A DNA stretch of 64,000 nt from Rhizopus sp. PT2906 (lineage: Eukaryota > Mucoromycota > Mucoromycetes > Mucorales > Rhizopodaceae), in the NCBI GenBank assembly GCA_025529335.1, contig JAMYHX010000132.1, positions 1 through 64,000 on the forward strand, given 5' to 3'. Below the pieces are notes generated by a model, which saw nothing but the letters and a program-made list of their open reading frames with translations, was not told the origin of the DNA and made no database searches. Both the position numbers and the translations under genes were made by a program. Positions 21,971 through 33,089 of the stretch are shown piece by piece (the stretch's first letter is position 1; each line of letters starts with the position of its first letter).

Positions 21971-24900
21971 ATGTATAGTGGTAATAGCAGTAGTCCTTCA
22001 AAAGGTATGTGTTTATGCTCGCGATTATTACACTTGCTGACAACTGAAAAAGGAATCCGGTTTACCTTCTTGTCACCATCTGACCAAGCAAAATTTGAGC
22101 AGCTTTTTATTCAAGGTGCTGCTCAATTTGGAGGAAATCAGATTGGAGGTATGAATTTATTTCAATGCTGTATCATTGTGCTCACGCTTTACAATAGCTC
22201 AGGCAGTAGGCGATATATTGAAGCGTTCAAACCTTGACAATGAATCCTTGGCAAAAATTTGGTAAAAGAAACTAGGATGAAGAGAAAAAGTAATACTCAT
22301 GTCCATTCCCGTAGGGATCTCGCATCTGTTGCCAACGCACCTTATATGACTTTCCCCGAATTTGCAACTGCAATGTATCTTACTTCCCGAAAGCTTATCG
22401 GACAAGAAATTCCTCCTGCACTCCCACCTAGTATGAGAGAGGAGATAGAGATAGCCATGGCAACCATTGCCTCAACAGAGACACCACAACCATCACAGCC
22501 GCAACAACAACAACAGCTCATTGATACAAGCTTTTCTCTGCAACCTACAATAAGCCCACAAGTCCCGATGATGACAGGTATGATGCCACAAATGGCTTTG
22601 AGAACAGGTATCCAGAACATGCAAAGTTTAAGGCCTGCTGCACCTCAGATGCCCATGCAGACAGGGTTAATGAACAACAGTATGCCAAGCTTTCAGGCAC
22701 CAATGCAAACTGGTTTCCACCCTACACCACCACCACCAAACAAACCTCGTCTTCAGAATCTTGATTTTGCGAAAAAGATGATGCCTGACCAGAACGGAGT
22801 GACCAATCTACTTAATCCTAGCCTCGGAACAAATGAAGCGGACAGAATTTCTTGGAAAATCAGTCCACAGGACAAAGCAAGATATAGGGAAATATTCAAT
22901 GCTTGGGAAGGCTCTAATACTGGATTTATGTCGGGCGATACAGCAAAAGATGTATTTACTCAGTCTCAATTGCCGCCTAAAGACCTGATGAAGATTTGGA
23001 ATTTAGCAGATTCAGAAAACAGAGGAAGCTTGGATATTGATGAATTTTGTATCGCAATGCACTTAATCTATAGAAAGCTCAATGGCTTCGAAATCCCTAA
23101 TAAGCTGCCTCCTGAGTTAGCACCTCCCTCTAGCGTTCTTAAAAAGTTCGTGCTTGGTCGTCGTCCTCCCCCTTCAATCCCTTCGTTTAGTCCTCAGCAG
23201 CATCATCGATCCATAGAAGAGCCAGATGAGGATGATTACGATCGTCATGAAAACGATTACGTATCAAGCTCTCGAAGAAAAGGCCATACAAGCAGATCTT
23301 TAAGGAGATACAACCAATACGACGCCGAAGAAGAGGTGGATCCTGTTATTTTAGAAGACCTTCGTCGTCAGATCTATGAGACGAAACGTAAATTAGACAG
23401 TATCAATATCCCTCGAACCAAGGCTTATAGCACAGCATCAAGCAAGTACACTTTAGAAGAGCTCAAAGAAAACATTAGAAAAGCACATGCCCAATTGGAC
23501 CAACTTCTTCAGAACAACAATGCAGCCAGAAAGTATGCTGAAAATTCTGAAATTTTACTTAATTTGCTAGAGACCCAAAAGTCCCTTCAAGACGAGATAC
23601 AGTACCTCTGCAATCGTGATATTCCCGTATTGGCTCGTCAGCTTCGTGGTGCTGCTGCAGAGTTAAGAGATGCAAAGGTTCGTTACAGCAAGAGACATGA
23701 TGGCACGCAGGACTATATGACATTCATTCAACCCACGGGACCCGGAGGCTCAATTACAGAAAGCGATCGTGTTCGTGCAAAGGCTAAAGCTATGATGGCT
23801 GCTCGTAAGATGGGTAACAGTGGTGCAAGCTCGGACAGTGGCTTCGTTCTTAGACGTGCCGAAGAAGAAAAGGAAGATGCTGATAGATTGGCTGATACTA
23901 TCGAGCGTGACATGGAACGATCAAGAACTGCTTTACTTGATATGAGAGGTGACTTGAGATACTTGGAGGAAATGACATCTTATTTGGAAGACAAGAAGAG
24001 ATTTGAGATAAGTCAGCAAGACCTTTCATACGAACTTCGCCGCTTTATTGAGGAGCTGGATACAAAGCCTATCTCTCAGCCCTCCTATGCTTCTCGTGGT
24101 CTTACTAGCAGCTTCTCCTCTATGAGCATTAACAGCCAAAGTCCTACTGTCACGACGCCCACTTTATCGAATGCTAGCCCTAGTCCAGCGCCAAAGCCTG
24201 CCCCTGTCAGGGCACGTACTGCTGAGGAAATTAAAAAAGAGGTAACCGTAAAAAATGAATAACCATTTCAGAAAACTGACCTTTACGATATTCTTAGGCT
24301 GAACGCCGAGTACAAGAGCGCTTGGCAGCTCTTCAAGCCAGAAGAAATCCAGGTAGTTCACCTAAGACCGCTCCACCTACTCCATCCATACCTACTCCAT
24401 CTGCATCTGTTTTATCTGTCAGTAAGCCGGATGAGGCAGAAATGGCTGCTCAAGGTATAGGTGTCTTTTTCTTTTTTTACCAAGAAAAATAAGCTAACGT
24501 TTGTAATAGAACGTCTGCGCAACGCTGAGCGTGAAGCACAAGAACAATTGAGAGCATCTGTTGCTCAACAAGAATACGAGAGACAAAAACGAGGCATGGA
24601 GATTGAGCGGGAAAGAATCGAGCGACAAAGATTAGAAGATGAACAGCGCGAAGAGGAGCGTATTCGTCAGAGCAGAGAAGAAGAAGAAAGACGTCGTGAG
24701 CAAGAAGAACGAGAATTAGAGGAGCGAAGAAGAAAAGTACTAGAAAAAGAAGAAGCTGATAGAAGGGCTAGATATGAAGCAATTCAACGCGAACAAGAAG
24801 AGGAGGAAAGAAGGAAAGCTGAACAGACTCAAGTTGCTCCAAAGGAACATAAGCCTGAAGAAGCTCCTAGCATGCCAGAAGCAGTTTCGCTTTCAACTAT

Positions 24901-25692
24901 CCCACCTACTCCACCTGCTCCACCTGCTCCACCTGCTCCACCTGCCCCACCTGCCCCACCTGCTCCATCCGTTCCAGAGCCACCAGTTACCCATGAAACT
25001 AGCTCAGTGACAAGTTCGACTAACCCCTTTGCAAAGTTTCAGCAGTCTATTTCAACCACTTTGGAAGGATCTTCCCAGGCAGAGAAGCCCAATGAAACAG
25101 CCAACAAACGCGTAAGCTATAATCCATTTGCTGCATTTTCCGCGTTTTCAGCTACTAAAGCTGGTGCTGAAGAATCAGATTCTGACGATAGCTGGGATGC
25201 AGATGACCATGAATCTGAAGATGAAAGCGAGTTCCCTGCTGCCGGTAGCGCAAAGAACTTGGCAGGCAGGCTCTTTAGCGTTTTAAGCCAGAGACAAGGA
25301 GGTATGTTGACCTATATATCACTATATTCAAACTAAACTTACATCTACTACCAGGCGCTTCACCTGTGCCATCACCTAAACCTTCAACAATAAGCGCTCC
25401 CTCACAGGTATCTACTCCTGCTTCTTCTGACGCAAGTATACCTCCACCTCCACCTCCTCCTCCTTCAGCAAACTCAACTGTTCCCTCTCCTCCTCCTCCT
25501 CCTTTTATTGCACCTAGCCCACCAGCAGCCCCACCAGTTCCACAAGCACAGCCTGCGCCCTCTCAAGTTAGTTCACCACCTTCAGGCGATGCAAGAAGTG
25601 CTTTATTAAGTCAAATCCAATTGGGAGCAAAATTGAAGAAAGCAGTAACAAATGATCGTAGTACATCTTCAGTAGCAGGTCGTGTTTTATAA
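21971..25692 (+). CDS. PAN1: Pan1-like EH-domain, WH2 actin/endocytosis regulator
   Basis: Pan1 coordinates clathrin-mediated endocytosis and activates Arp2/3 actin assembly at cortical patches. Seven exons (21971-22004, 22053-22148, 22198-22261, 22315-24241, 24298-24454, 24510-25301, 25355-25692) encode 1135 residues. The first EH domain spans about residues 15-100 and is assembled over four exons (FLSPSDQAKFEQLF, SLAKIWDLASV, MYLTSRKLIG). The second (about 244-335) has ISPQDKARYREIFNAWE, LMKIWNLADSENRGSLDIDE and CIAMHLIYRKLNG. TGMMPQMALRTG, MPMQTGLM and MQTGFHPTPPPP resemble the Pan1 phosphosite repeat xxQxTG of Prk1/Ark1 kinases. Coiled coils follow (about 407-530), then a highly charged E/R helix (about 760-870). 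Proline-rich tracts and a C-terminal WH2-like motif (ALLSQIQLGAKLKKA, about 1104-1118) end the protein. Confidence 0.92.
24905..24968 (+). repeat. 9-bp coding tandem repeat in PAN1 (Pro-Pro-Ala)
   Basis: About seven copies of a 9-bp unit (CCACCTGCT or CCACCTGCC) encode Pro-Pro-Ala repeats in the polyproline region. Copy number may vary between strains. Confidence 0.9.
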
Positions 25693-26787
25693 TGACATGC
25701 TTACATTTTTGAAATAAAAAAGCTCCAGATAATTATATAAAAATAAACAGTGGAGGCTGAGATTAAATGCTGGAGGTATGAAGGCACAATCATAGGCACC
25801 AACATGTATATTTACTATTCCTTGCTGCTTTTATATGAGATTACTTCAATACTAAGTTTGTCGCAGCCATATCAATTGTTGAATTGTAAACTATTTATAT
25901 GCTTTATTTAATGTTGTCAGTGTCTTATTTCTCTTTTGTAAAGACTCTCATCGATATCCTGTCTTTTTCTATTTTGCCTTAACTCAGGTAAAGAAGTAAT
26001 AACTACTAAATATCACAAGCGATTATTATACAATAAACACAGCAGTCTAGACGAAAAGTATACGAACTCACATTATGCATCTATCTTGGTAGTAGAGAAA
26101 TCTTAAAAGGGGCCTTCCTTTACTTTAAATTTGTGCTTAGAATTGAAGTCAGCGCTACGTCTTCAAATAACTTGAAGTATGGCATGTTTAGTGAAATAAA
26201 TCATTATAATATGTTATAATAGAGCTTACACTCTAGTTTCTATTTCTTTATTTTGTATCAGATAATGATAAACAAGCATATTGACAACAATAAATCTTTT
26301 ACTAATAAAAATCACATCTATCTTGCTTGGTAATATTCAGCTTTTTATAAATAAAAAACTAAATACACCGAAGGCGAACGCTGCTGCGTACCCTATAGAT
26401 ACTGAATTTCGTTTTGCCTGCACGATGCTTGCCGAATTTATAGGGGTTATTAAAACCCGCACCACAGTTTGAAAGAAAAATGGAGACGAAGTAAAACGTT
26501 AACATATGCAAAAGCGTTGATTCCTTTGATTATGCATTGATTGCTTCCAAAATTTAATTTCAACTTCCCATTGTTTATGTTAAAAAGAGCGACCAAATCT
26601 CATGGCTTTACGCCTTGTGTTTCTGTTTGGAATTTATATGAAGCTTTTGCTCTACTTGAACTTGTGTTTACTGTAAAGTCTAAGTGATAATTATAACAAA
26701 GAAAAAAGATGTTTTTTTGTGGTCCCTATTCGTTTTTTTTTGGCTATGAATAGGGTATGTGTATATCTATACTTTATTTAAAATAAA
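25693..26787. other. Intergenic region between converging genes
   Basis: Contains the 3' flanks of PAN1 (+) and the secreted Cys-repeat gene (-). A 63-codon plus-strand frame at 26281-26472 shows no recognisable domain and is not called. Nothing else was recognised. Confidence 0.5.
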
Positions 26788-27781
26788 TCAATTACATATT
26801 CCCTTAATGCAAGATTCTTTGCAGTCTCTACTGCTGGAGCAACAGGCACCCTTGGGACCATTGCCTTTCTTTTTGCCACTGTAACCGGTGGAGCATGAGG
26901 CAAGAGAGGGACCGTTACACTTTCCTTTGACACAGCTTTCCCAGCAGTCATCGCTAGTCTTGCAGCAGGCGTTCTTGTAGCCATCTCCTCTTCTCTTTCC
27001 CTTTGAGCCAGAATAACACGTGGAGGCAATAGGAGTATTACATTTTCCTTTAACACAGCTTTCTTGACAATCGTCACTGTGCGAGCAACAAGCGCCTTCA
27101 GGACCCTTTCCATTTCTCTTACCTCTGTAACCAGACTTGCAAGAAGAAGGTGTAGGACAAGAAGTAATAGTGTCAGTAACAGCACTAGTCGTAGTAGTAG
27201 TTACAGTAGCCGTAGTGGCGCTAGAAGTAGCTGTAGAGGATCCTCCTGGATTAGCAGAGGTTGAACCAGTCTTGGTTGTTGTCGAAGTGCCATTACCCTT
27301 GGTAGAGGTAGAGGTCGAGCCAGCCTTGGTCGTGGTGGTACTCTTGGTAGTAGTACTAGTCGTAGTAGTCTTGGAATCACACTTGTCATTCTTGTGGGCA
27401 TTCCACCAAGCACAAGCACCAGCAAATTCTTTGTTGAAGTCTTCAGGGTCGGAATCCTTGCAACCAGCCATACAGATACCAGCAGTAGTCATAAAACTAC
27501 CGTAGTTAGGACCAGATTTATCGCACATGACTGTAAGAGACTTGATGAAAAGCTCAGAAGTGTGATCCATTGTCCAGCCAGGCACAAACTTTTGACCAGC
27601 TTTCTAGAAGACTCATAGAGTCAGTTACAAAATCATATTCACCAATTGGCTTACTTACAATGTTACAGTTTGTATAGCATTCACCAGACCCAGGAACGTT
27701 ATAAGAAGGATTGCAGTTTGCAGCAAAGGCAGATGTAAAGAGAGCGGCAGCTACAGCAGAAATGGCAATGGTATTACGCAT
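26788..27781 (-). CDS. Secreted protein with Thr-rich linker and three six-cysteine modules
   Basis: Two exons (27659-27781 and 26788-27603) encode 312 residues. A signal peptide is clear: MRNTIAISAVAAALFTSAFA, followed by ANCNP. Residues about 20-105 form a Cys-containing N-terminal domain (ECYTNCN, TVMCDKSGPNYG, GICMAGCKD, ACAWWNAHKNDKC). A Ser/Thr-rich linker, probably O-mannosylated, follows. The C-terminus has three modules with the identical pattern C-x16-CC-x5-C-x3-C-x4-C; each includes ACC, DC, ESC and KGKC (KGIC in the last). The pattern suggests a small disulfide-knotted domain repeated three times, perhaps binding cell wall or an external ligand. I do not recognise a named family. 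A TATA-like box lies about 70 bp upstream of the start. Confidence 0.82.
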
Positions 27782-27849
27782 CTTGAGAACTTTTCAAAGT
27801 CGATTAAACTAAGCTTTAATGAATGGATCCATGGTGAATAATCCCTTCT

Positions 27850-27859
27850 TATTTATATA
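27850..27859 (-). promoter_or_regulatory. TATA box of the secreted Cys-repeat gene
   Basis: TATATAAATA on the minus strand, about 70 bp upstream of the ATG, in an otherwise ordinary flank. Confidence 0.55.
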
Positions 27860-27971
27860 CTTTGACTCTTTGGTGTCACTTCAGATTGAACTATAATTGC
27901 TGACTCATGCAATGTAGCCAACATTAAAGAACTTAAGTAAAGTTCAGTTACACTAACTTCGTGTACCATTG

Positions 27972-28013
27972 AAGTTATCAGATTTTTCTATGGTTACATG
28001 GATCTGATAACTT
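27972..28013. repeat. Perfect 12-bp inverted repeat (hairpin)
   Basis: The arms AAGTTATCAGAT and ATCTGATAACTT are perfect reverse complements separated by 18 nt. Confidence 0.8.
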
Positions 28014-29531
28014 TTCTATTCTGACTTTAATATCAGCTATACATGAGTATAGATATTCATTATTTTAACTTGGTCAAACAATTCCTAAAATTTTCTCTTA
28101 TTTGAAACTATGTTATATTAAACTTGTGTAATGAAAGGTATATGTGCTTAAACTACTATTGAATCATAGGTGAGTTTTTCGATGGTGCCACAATGTGAGA
28201 GTTAAGAGAAATCTCCGGCTAGATTTTCTAAAGAATCTGATAATTTTTCCATCTGATAAATATTCCATTCAACCGTTACAATTTCCTGCCTTTGTGCTTC
28301 TATCGGGATATAGATCCATAGATTACAACCACATTCATACACTTTCCTCCTTTCCATGACTCATTGAATATTGATATATCCGATACCCGGACTTACGTTA
28401 CTACCACTCCTATACTATTGTATAATACTTAAAGTACCATTACTTATTTAATACAAATACTAGCCTTGACTCACTCCTTGTACATGTATAATCACTATTA
28501 ATGGTGTAAAAACTGATGATTAAAGTCTTGCTTTCGCTGAAGTGAGTCATTATACTCTCTTTAAAAAATTTTAAAAGATTTTTGAGAATTCTACTGTAAC
28601 TTGCGTTCAATTGAACTTCAAAATGCGTTCACCTACTACCTAGTGATACACGAATGGACTGGATTTTTTTATTGGTTACGCGAGAGCAGAAGTTAATGTA
28701 ACTTGAAGTATTTCCTTATGAACTTTTTTTTCTGAAGAGAGTTGAATAAAAGCAAGAAAAAGCAAGTAATGTTGAACTTTTGAATGAAAGACATAAATAA
28801 CAGAATATATTTTGATTGAATTATAAAAAGAAGCATTGCTATCTTTTTTAAAGCTATGCTTTGCAATACAATTGGGATGATAATAATATCCCTGTTTGAA
28901 ATAACACAGTGTCTATAGCTCCACTTAATGCCTTTATAATAGAGAACCCTGTGTTAGCTTTCTATAAAAATAAATTTAGACTATTTAATTATCATTACTA
29001 GCAAGAGCAATCGCAAACATACACTATATGGGACTATTTTTAGCAAATAATAAAAAAACAGGTAGGGTAATGCTAATGCTCAGTATCCGTGCATTCGTCG
29101 ATTTTCTTGCTTTTCTATTAGTCAGCCTTTTCAATAAGGAAAAAAATAATATTCTACACGGAAAGAAAACATGCTACAGATGCCATTCAACAATTAGTAC
29201 TTTAGGGCATCGTTAAGCAATAACTTACAGCATCAATACATTATTTTGCTAATTAAGTTGAACGCATAGCTGTAATTGCTTTCGGAATAGTCATTTCTTT
29301 CGATTTATTATATTCACAGTTCTGGAAAGCATTGGCTACTAATTATACTAAAAGGCTTTTTTTGAATAAAGAACCAGCACGATGTTCTGTCATTGTAGAA
29401 CATGCCATCGTAGCTATGATGCTATCAATACAGTACATTCTTAATTACGGCATACAGCCGCATGTAATATTCTCAATATCGGGCGCTTTAATATGCTTTA
29501 CCTGCCCCTGAATGAGTTTATCGAGGACCAA

Positions 29532-29822
29532 CACTACATGTACCAAAAAATAGGCTAAATAATGTAAATATGAATTTATTATAATTACACATAATTGATC
29601 AAACTGATAACATAAAATTAAAATAAAGCAATGACAACTTTTCTTTTTATTTCTTTCTTCTTTTTTAAAAGAAACATAAACCAAGACGGGGACTTTATAA
29701 GGTCATGCTTAGCGTGACATCATGCATTGAAAAGCTTTGTTGGACGTCATCATAGGTAGTGGGTAGAGGTAGCGCCTGTAGAATTAGTCTAACGCCTGAT
29801 GTATTTTCTGGTGCATGTGATG
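29532..29822. mobile_element. MITE-like element, copy C (about 291 bp)
   Basis: The left end CACTACATGTACCAAAAAAT and the reverse complement of the right end CATCACATGCACCAGAAAAT match imperfectly as terminal inverted repeats. The interior stretch TGATCAAACTGATAACATAA matches the reverse complement of element B near 15335, and the right arm (GGTAGCGCCT) matches copies at 15.45 and 61.35 kb. No coding capacity. Confidence 0.65.
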
Positions 29823-29882
29823 TTTTCATTTACCGAGAGTCTTGCTCCAGTGATCATAGGGGTTCATAAAAGTCAACAAGGA

Positions 29883-30627
29883 TTTTGTTTGTCGAGCGAT
29901 CCGCTACTCTTTGAACGCTTTCGATGCCACAGATTTATACCCCCATCTCGTTGTCATATGCACTGAGGGTTTCTCCAGCAAGCGATTTAGTGATACCACA
30001 TTCAACAAAGACGAAAATGACCTTTCTACACCCGCCCGTGCCAATCGCGGGCAGAAAGTACCAAGTTTTGTACCCCAGAGCCCATTGCCAATTACATAAA
30101 CAAAGGTCCTTTAGATGAAATGATTACTCTGTGCCTTGTTTTTGTGGTGCAGGAAAAAAATATGATACTGTTGTAAAATATGACAATGCTATCATTCAAG
30201 CCATATACAAGGTTTCCCTTGACATTTGCTCCAGTGAAACAGACCAGTTAGCAAAGCTGACCGTAGATGTAAGGTCATTTTGCGATACCGTTACATGCCA
30301 ATTTCAAAAGATTTTGAATGAGGACGATAGGAAACGACAATTGAAATATGCTGAGGATGGCTTACATTTTGCACGCCAATTCAAACGTAAATGCCTACCA
30401 TCAACGGATGGATGTGCAGTCTCCCCCAATTGAAAGCATCTGCAAACAACAAGAAAGCGCAGACTTGGTTTTTATCAAGGATAACAAGGCAACCAATATT
30501 GTACGCTTTAGCTGGGCAAATTGCTACAGCGAGGGTGGGCTTGAAGGTGTTTTCTAACGATATAGCAGCCATACAATGCTACGAAAAGCACTTGAAAGAA
30601 AAAATATATGATAAAGACAATATTTGA
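29883..30627 (+). pseudogene. Coding-like remnant of unknown family
   Basis: Three frames carry coding-like segments in order: EPIANYINKGPLDEMITLCL and VFVVQ (about 30085-30152), then AIIQAIYKVSLDICSSETDQ and RKRQLKYAEDGLHFARQFKR (about 30190-30400), then KKAQTWFLSRITRQPILYAL and AGQIATARVGLKVF ending at a stop at 30625-30627. The shifts between frames are not explained by obvious GT-AG introns, so decay by indels is likely. I do not recognise the family. Confidence 0.4.
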
Positions 30628-30639
30628 CCCCAAATGAGA

Positions 30640-31061
30640 TAAAGAACTGTATAATTACCTCATTAAGGCTTTTAACAAGAAAGATTTTACGAGTCATTGA
30701 ACCTTTTGAGTCTCTTTATTGATAAGAGGCAAATAGCTATTAGTGGATCAAAGATAAATTTGAGAGTCTTTTTTTCACATATAATTTACTTCTTTGGTTA
30801 GTGCTACGATGTCATATGAAATAAATACTTTATATGGGCAAACAAATACTATAATGGGGTATGTTTCTTTATAGCATTTTATTGACAGCGAACAACTTTA
30901 CTGTAACACGTTGTGGTAAATAAAATGATGTAGACAAAGAACCCTTGCCTAGGGTTACACAATATGCAGTAGATGTAATTGTGACAGCTAAACTTTTTAC
31001 AACAAGACAAAAAGAAATCTCGTAGCAAAAGATTAGCTTTTTTTTTTTTCTGTTGATTGAG
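30640..31061. other. Upstream flank of MGM101
   Basis: AT-rich and non-coding, with a T tract directly before the MGM101 start (about 31038-31049). No gene was recognised. Confidence 0.5.
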
Positions 31062-32044
31062 ATGCAGGCATTAACAAATATAAGAAGAATAGCATTAAGA
31101 CCTTCTTTAGTTGTAATATATAATCATGAGCACATGAGTATAAAATATTAACTTTATAAACAAAAAAGTCTCGATCAGTGACCACATCAAGGTACACACG
31201 CGTATATAAAAAGGAGACAGCAATTCCAAAAAAAGTAGAAGAGGAGCAAGTGAAAGCGATTGACAAAGTAGAAGCTGAAAAACAGTTAAATTCACCTGTA
31301 GTCGACTTTCCAACTACTACTCAGTTTGATACATTAAAACTGGACAATCCACCAGCGGAGGGTTCGCATAACTGGTCTACTTCCTTCCACGGCCTCTCAA
31401 CAGCTCGTTTCCCGGATGAAGTTGCAAACATATTACTTGAGCCTATTAAGCCTGAAGATATTGAAATAAAACCCGGTAAGCTTTTAAATATCAGAATATC
31501 CCTCTTGTGAAGCTTATTTTTTTATGATAAGATGGTATGCTTTATCTACCAGAAATCAAATACCGTCGTATTTTGAACAGAGCATTTGGTCCAGGTGGAT
31601 GGGGCTTAGCGCCTCGTGGAGAGCATACTATTTCCCCAAAGAATATATCAAGAGAATATGCCCTGATATGTGCCGGACGATTTGTCTCACAAGCTAGAGG
31701 AGAACAAGACTTTTTTGATGTCTCTGGTTTACCAACTGCGGCTGAAGGATGCAAGAGTAATGCGTTAATGCGTTGTTGTAAAGATTTAGGCGTAGCATCT
31801 GAATTATGGTAATATATAAAAGATATCATCTATAATATATTAATATCTTTCTTAGGGACCCTGTATTTATCCGTAAATTTAAAAAGAAGTATTGTGTTGA
31901 AGTTTGGGCTGAACATGTAACAACAAAAAAGAAGAAGAAGTTATGGAAAAAGAAGGATGATACATTAGGTAAATATAAATAAAACGTAAAGCTACAAGTA
32001 ACTCATGATCTGTCTATTTAGAGTATCCTTATAAAGAAACTTAA
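31062..32044 (+). CDS. MGM101: Mitochondrial genome maintenance protein Mgm101
   Basis: Mgm101 is a Rad52-like single-strand-annealing protein of mitochondrial nucleoids, needed for mtDNA recombination and repair. Five exons (31062-31112, 31169-31475, 31532-31808, 31856-31968, 32022-32044) encode 256 residues, close to the yeast protein's length. The first exon encodes the basic presequence [17 protein letters not shown]. The first intron must end at AAAAAAG before TCTCGA; the AG ten bases later would put TGA in frame. The conserved core includes [55 protein letters not shown] and [12 protein letters not shown]. The Lys-rich C-terminus ([14 protein letters not shown]) fits DNA binding. Confidence 0.95.
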
Positions 32045-32202
32045 CTCCTCTCTTTCTCGATACAATTTACAAACAAGGTAAAGCTATAAAAGGGCGTATT
32101 ATGTCACTTGAATCAATTATTCACATGTATAAAACCAGAGGAACTTTTTTTTTATTATTATTATTTCCATCTTTTCATTCAATAATAATAATAATAATAA
32201 AT

Positions 32203-32355
32203 ATGGCACTTCATTCCATTCTAGCCTTTCTACTATTCCTTAAACTAATCACATTCATAGTCAAAAGCGATACAGAGCAACAAGAAGAAGAAGAGAAACC
32301 AATGTTGATCTGCCATCCAAGTACAAGCACACCTACCACACACACTACATTTTAA
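32203..32355 (+). CDS. Possible 50-residue secreted or membrane micropeptide
   Basis: An ATG directly after an AAT/ATA microsatellite opens a 50-codon frame. It begins MALHSILAFLLFLKLITFIV, which looks like a signal peptide or a single membrane helix, and is followed by an acidic run (EQQEEEE) and a Thr/Pro-rich tail. It lies 158 bp past the MGM101 stop. There is no family support, so this is a candidate only; chance is possible in AT-rich DNA. Confidence 0.25.
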   Translation: MALHSILAFLLFLKLITFIVKSDTEQQEEEEKPMLICHPSTSTPTTHTTF

Positions 32356-33089
32356 TTCATACATTTTATCCAACATTGAATGCATATAAAACAAGTAAAT
32401 GACAACTGTGAAACTCATCTCGCTGCCTCCTTTGATGATTTTGGATAAAGCCATGAAATGATATAAAAGTAGAAAAGAGGATTTGTTGATGATGTAGACA
32501 ATATCATCTCTAATCTAATGATCATTTTTTACCAAAGAAGAAAGGTTGTCAAGTGGTGTTTATGCGGAAAGATGAATACGGCTGGAATAATAATAATAAT
32601 TTCTCTTATTTGTTCACTTGATCAACCCATTTGATACACTCATGAATAAAATATCTATTAATTTCCCTTTTACACCAAACAAAAGTGTTGTCCATTTACC
32701 GAGAATAGGATCACTTAAGAGTAAAAATAAACAAGGATAATAGACCATTTGACTTAATACCACCAGTTCTTTACTTCTACGGAAGCACGTAGTACTGCAG
32801 CACAATACTCAATGTTTACACTTTGCTCTTTTAAAAGAATATTCTACGTTTGCATAAATATCAGTTGAGCTTGGGGCGTCACAGTTTCTTCATGTTTAAA
32901 TAAAAACTGTGTAATCCAATGTGATATCCATGCAAGCGTATTGCAGCACTACAAAAGGGCTGGTAGAGTAAGACAAGAGACACAGACGAAATACCTTCAT
33001 TTGCTCTACACATGAGTAAACAGACCATAGATTTATCTTGTTTACAACATAGAGAAACTATGTTTTCTGTTTATTATCGAAAATAGCAT
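32356..33089. other. Intergenic region
   Basis: No supported gene. A 63-codon minus-strand frame at 32614-32805 is hydrophobic but has no recognised domain. Confidence 0.5.

Larger units (their letters stand above)
27782..29531. other. Long non-coding stretch with a perfect hairpin
   Basis: No gene recognised over about 1.7 kb. A perfect 12-bp inverted repeat (AAGTTATCAGAT at 27972-27983, ATCTGATAACTT at 28002-28013) with an 18-nt loop lies upstream of the secreted gene. Two further ATCTGATAA sequences occur within 28230-28262. A 62-codon frame at 29028-29216 is not supported. Confidence 0.5.

Noticed and set aside
26281..26472. 63-codon plus-strand frame ending ACTMLAEFIGVIKTRTTV
   Set aside because: The end looks protein-like, but the start is AT-rich noise and no family or exon partner could be given.
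27137..27505. 122-codon plus-strand Val-rich frame
   Set aside because: Antisense of the Thr-rich linker of the secreted Cys-repeat gene.
31178..31180. GTG as start of MGM101
   Set aside because: An upstream ATG exon with a mitochondrial presequence splices in frame.
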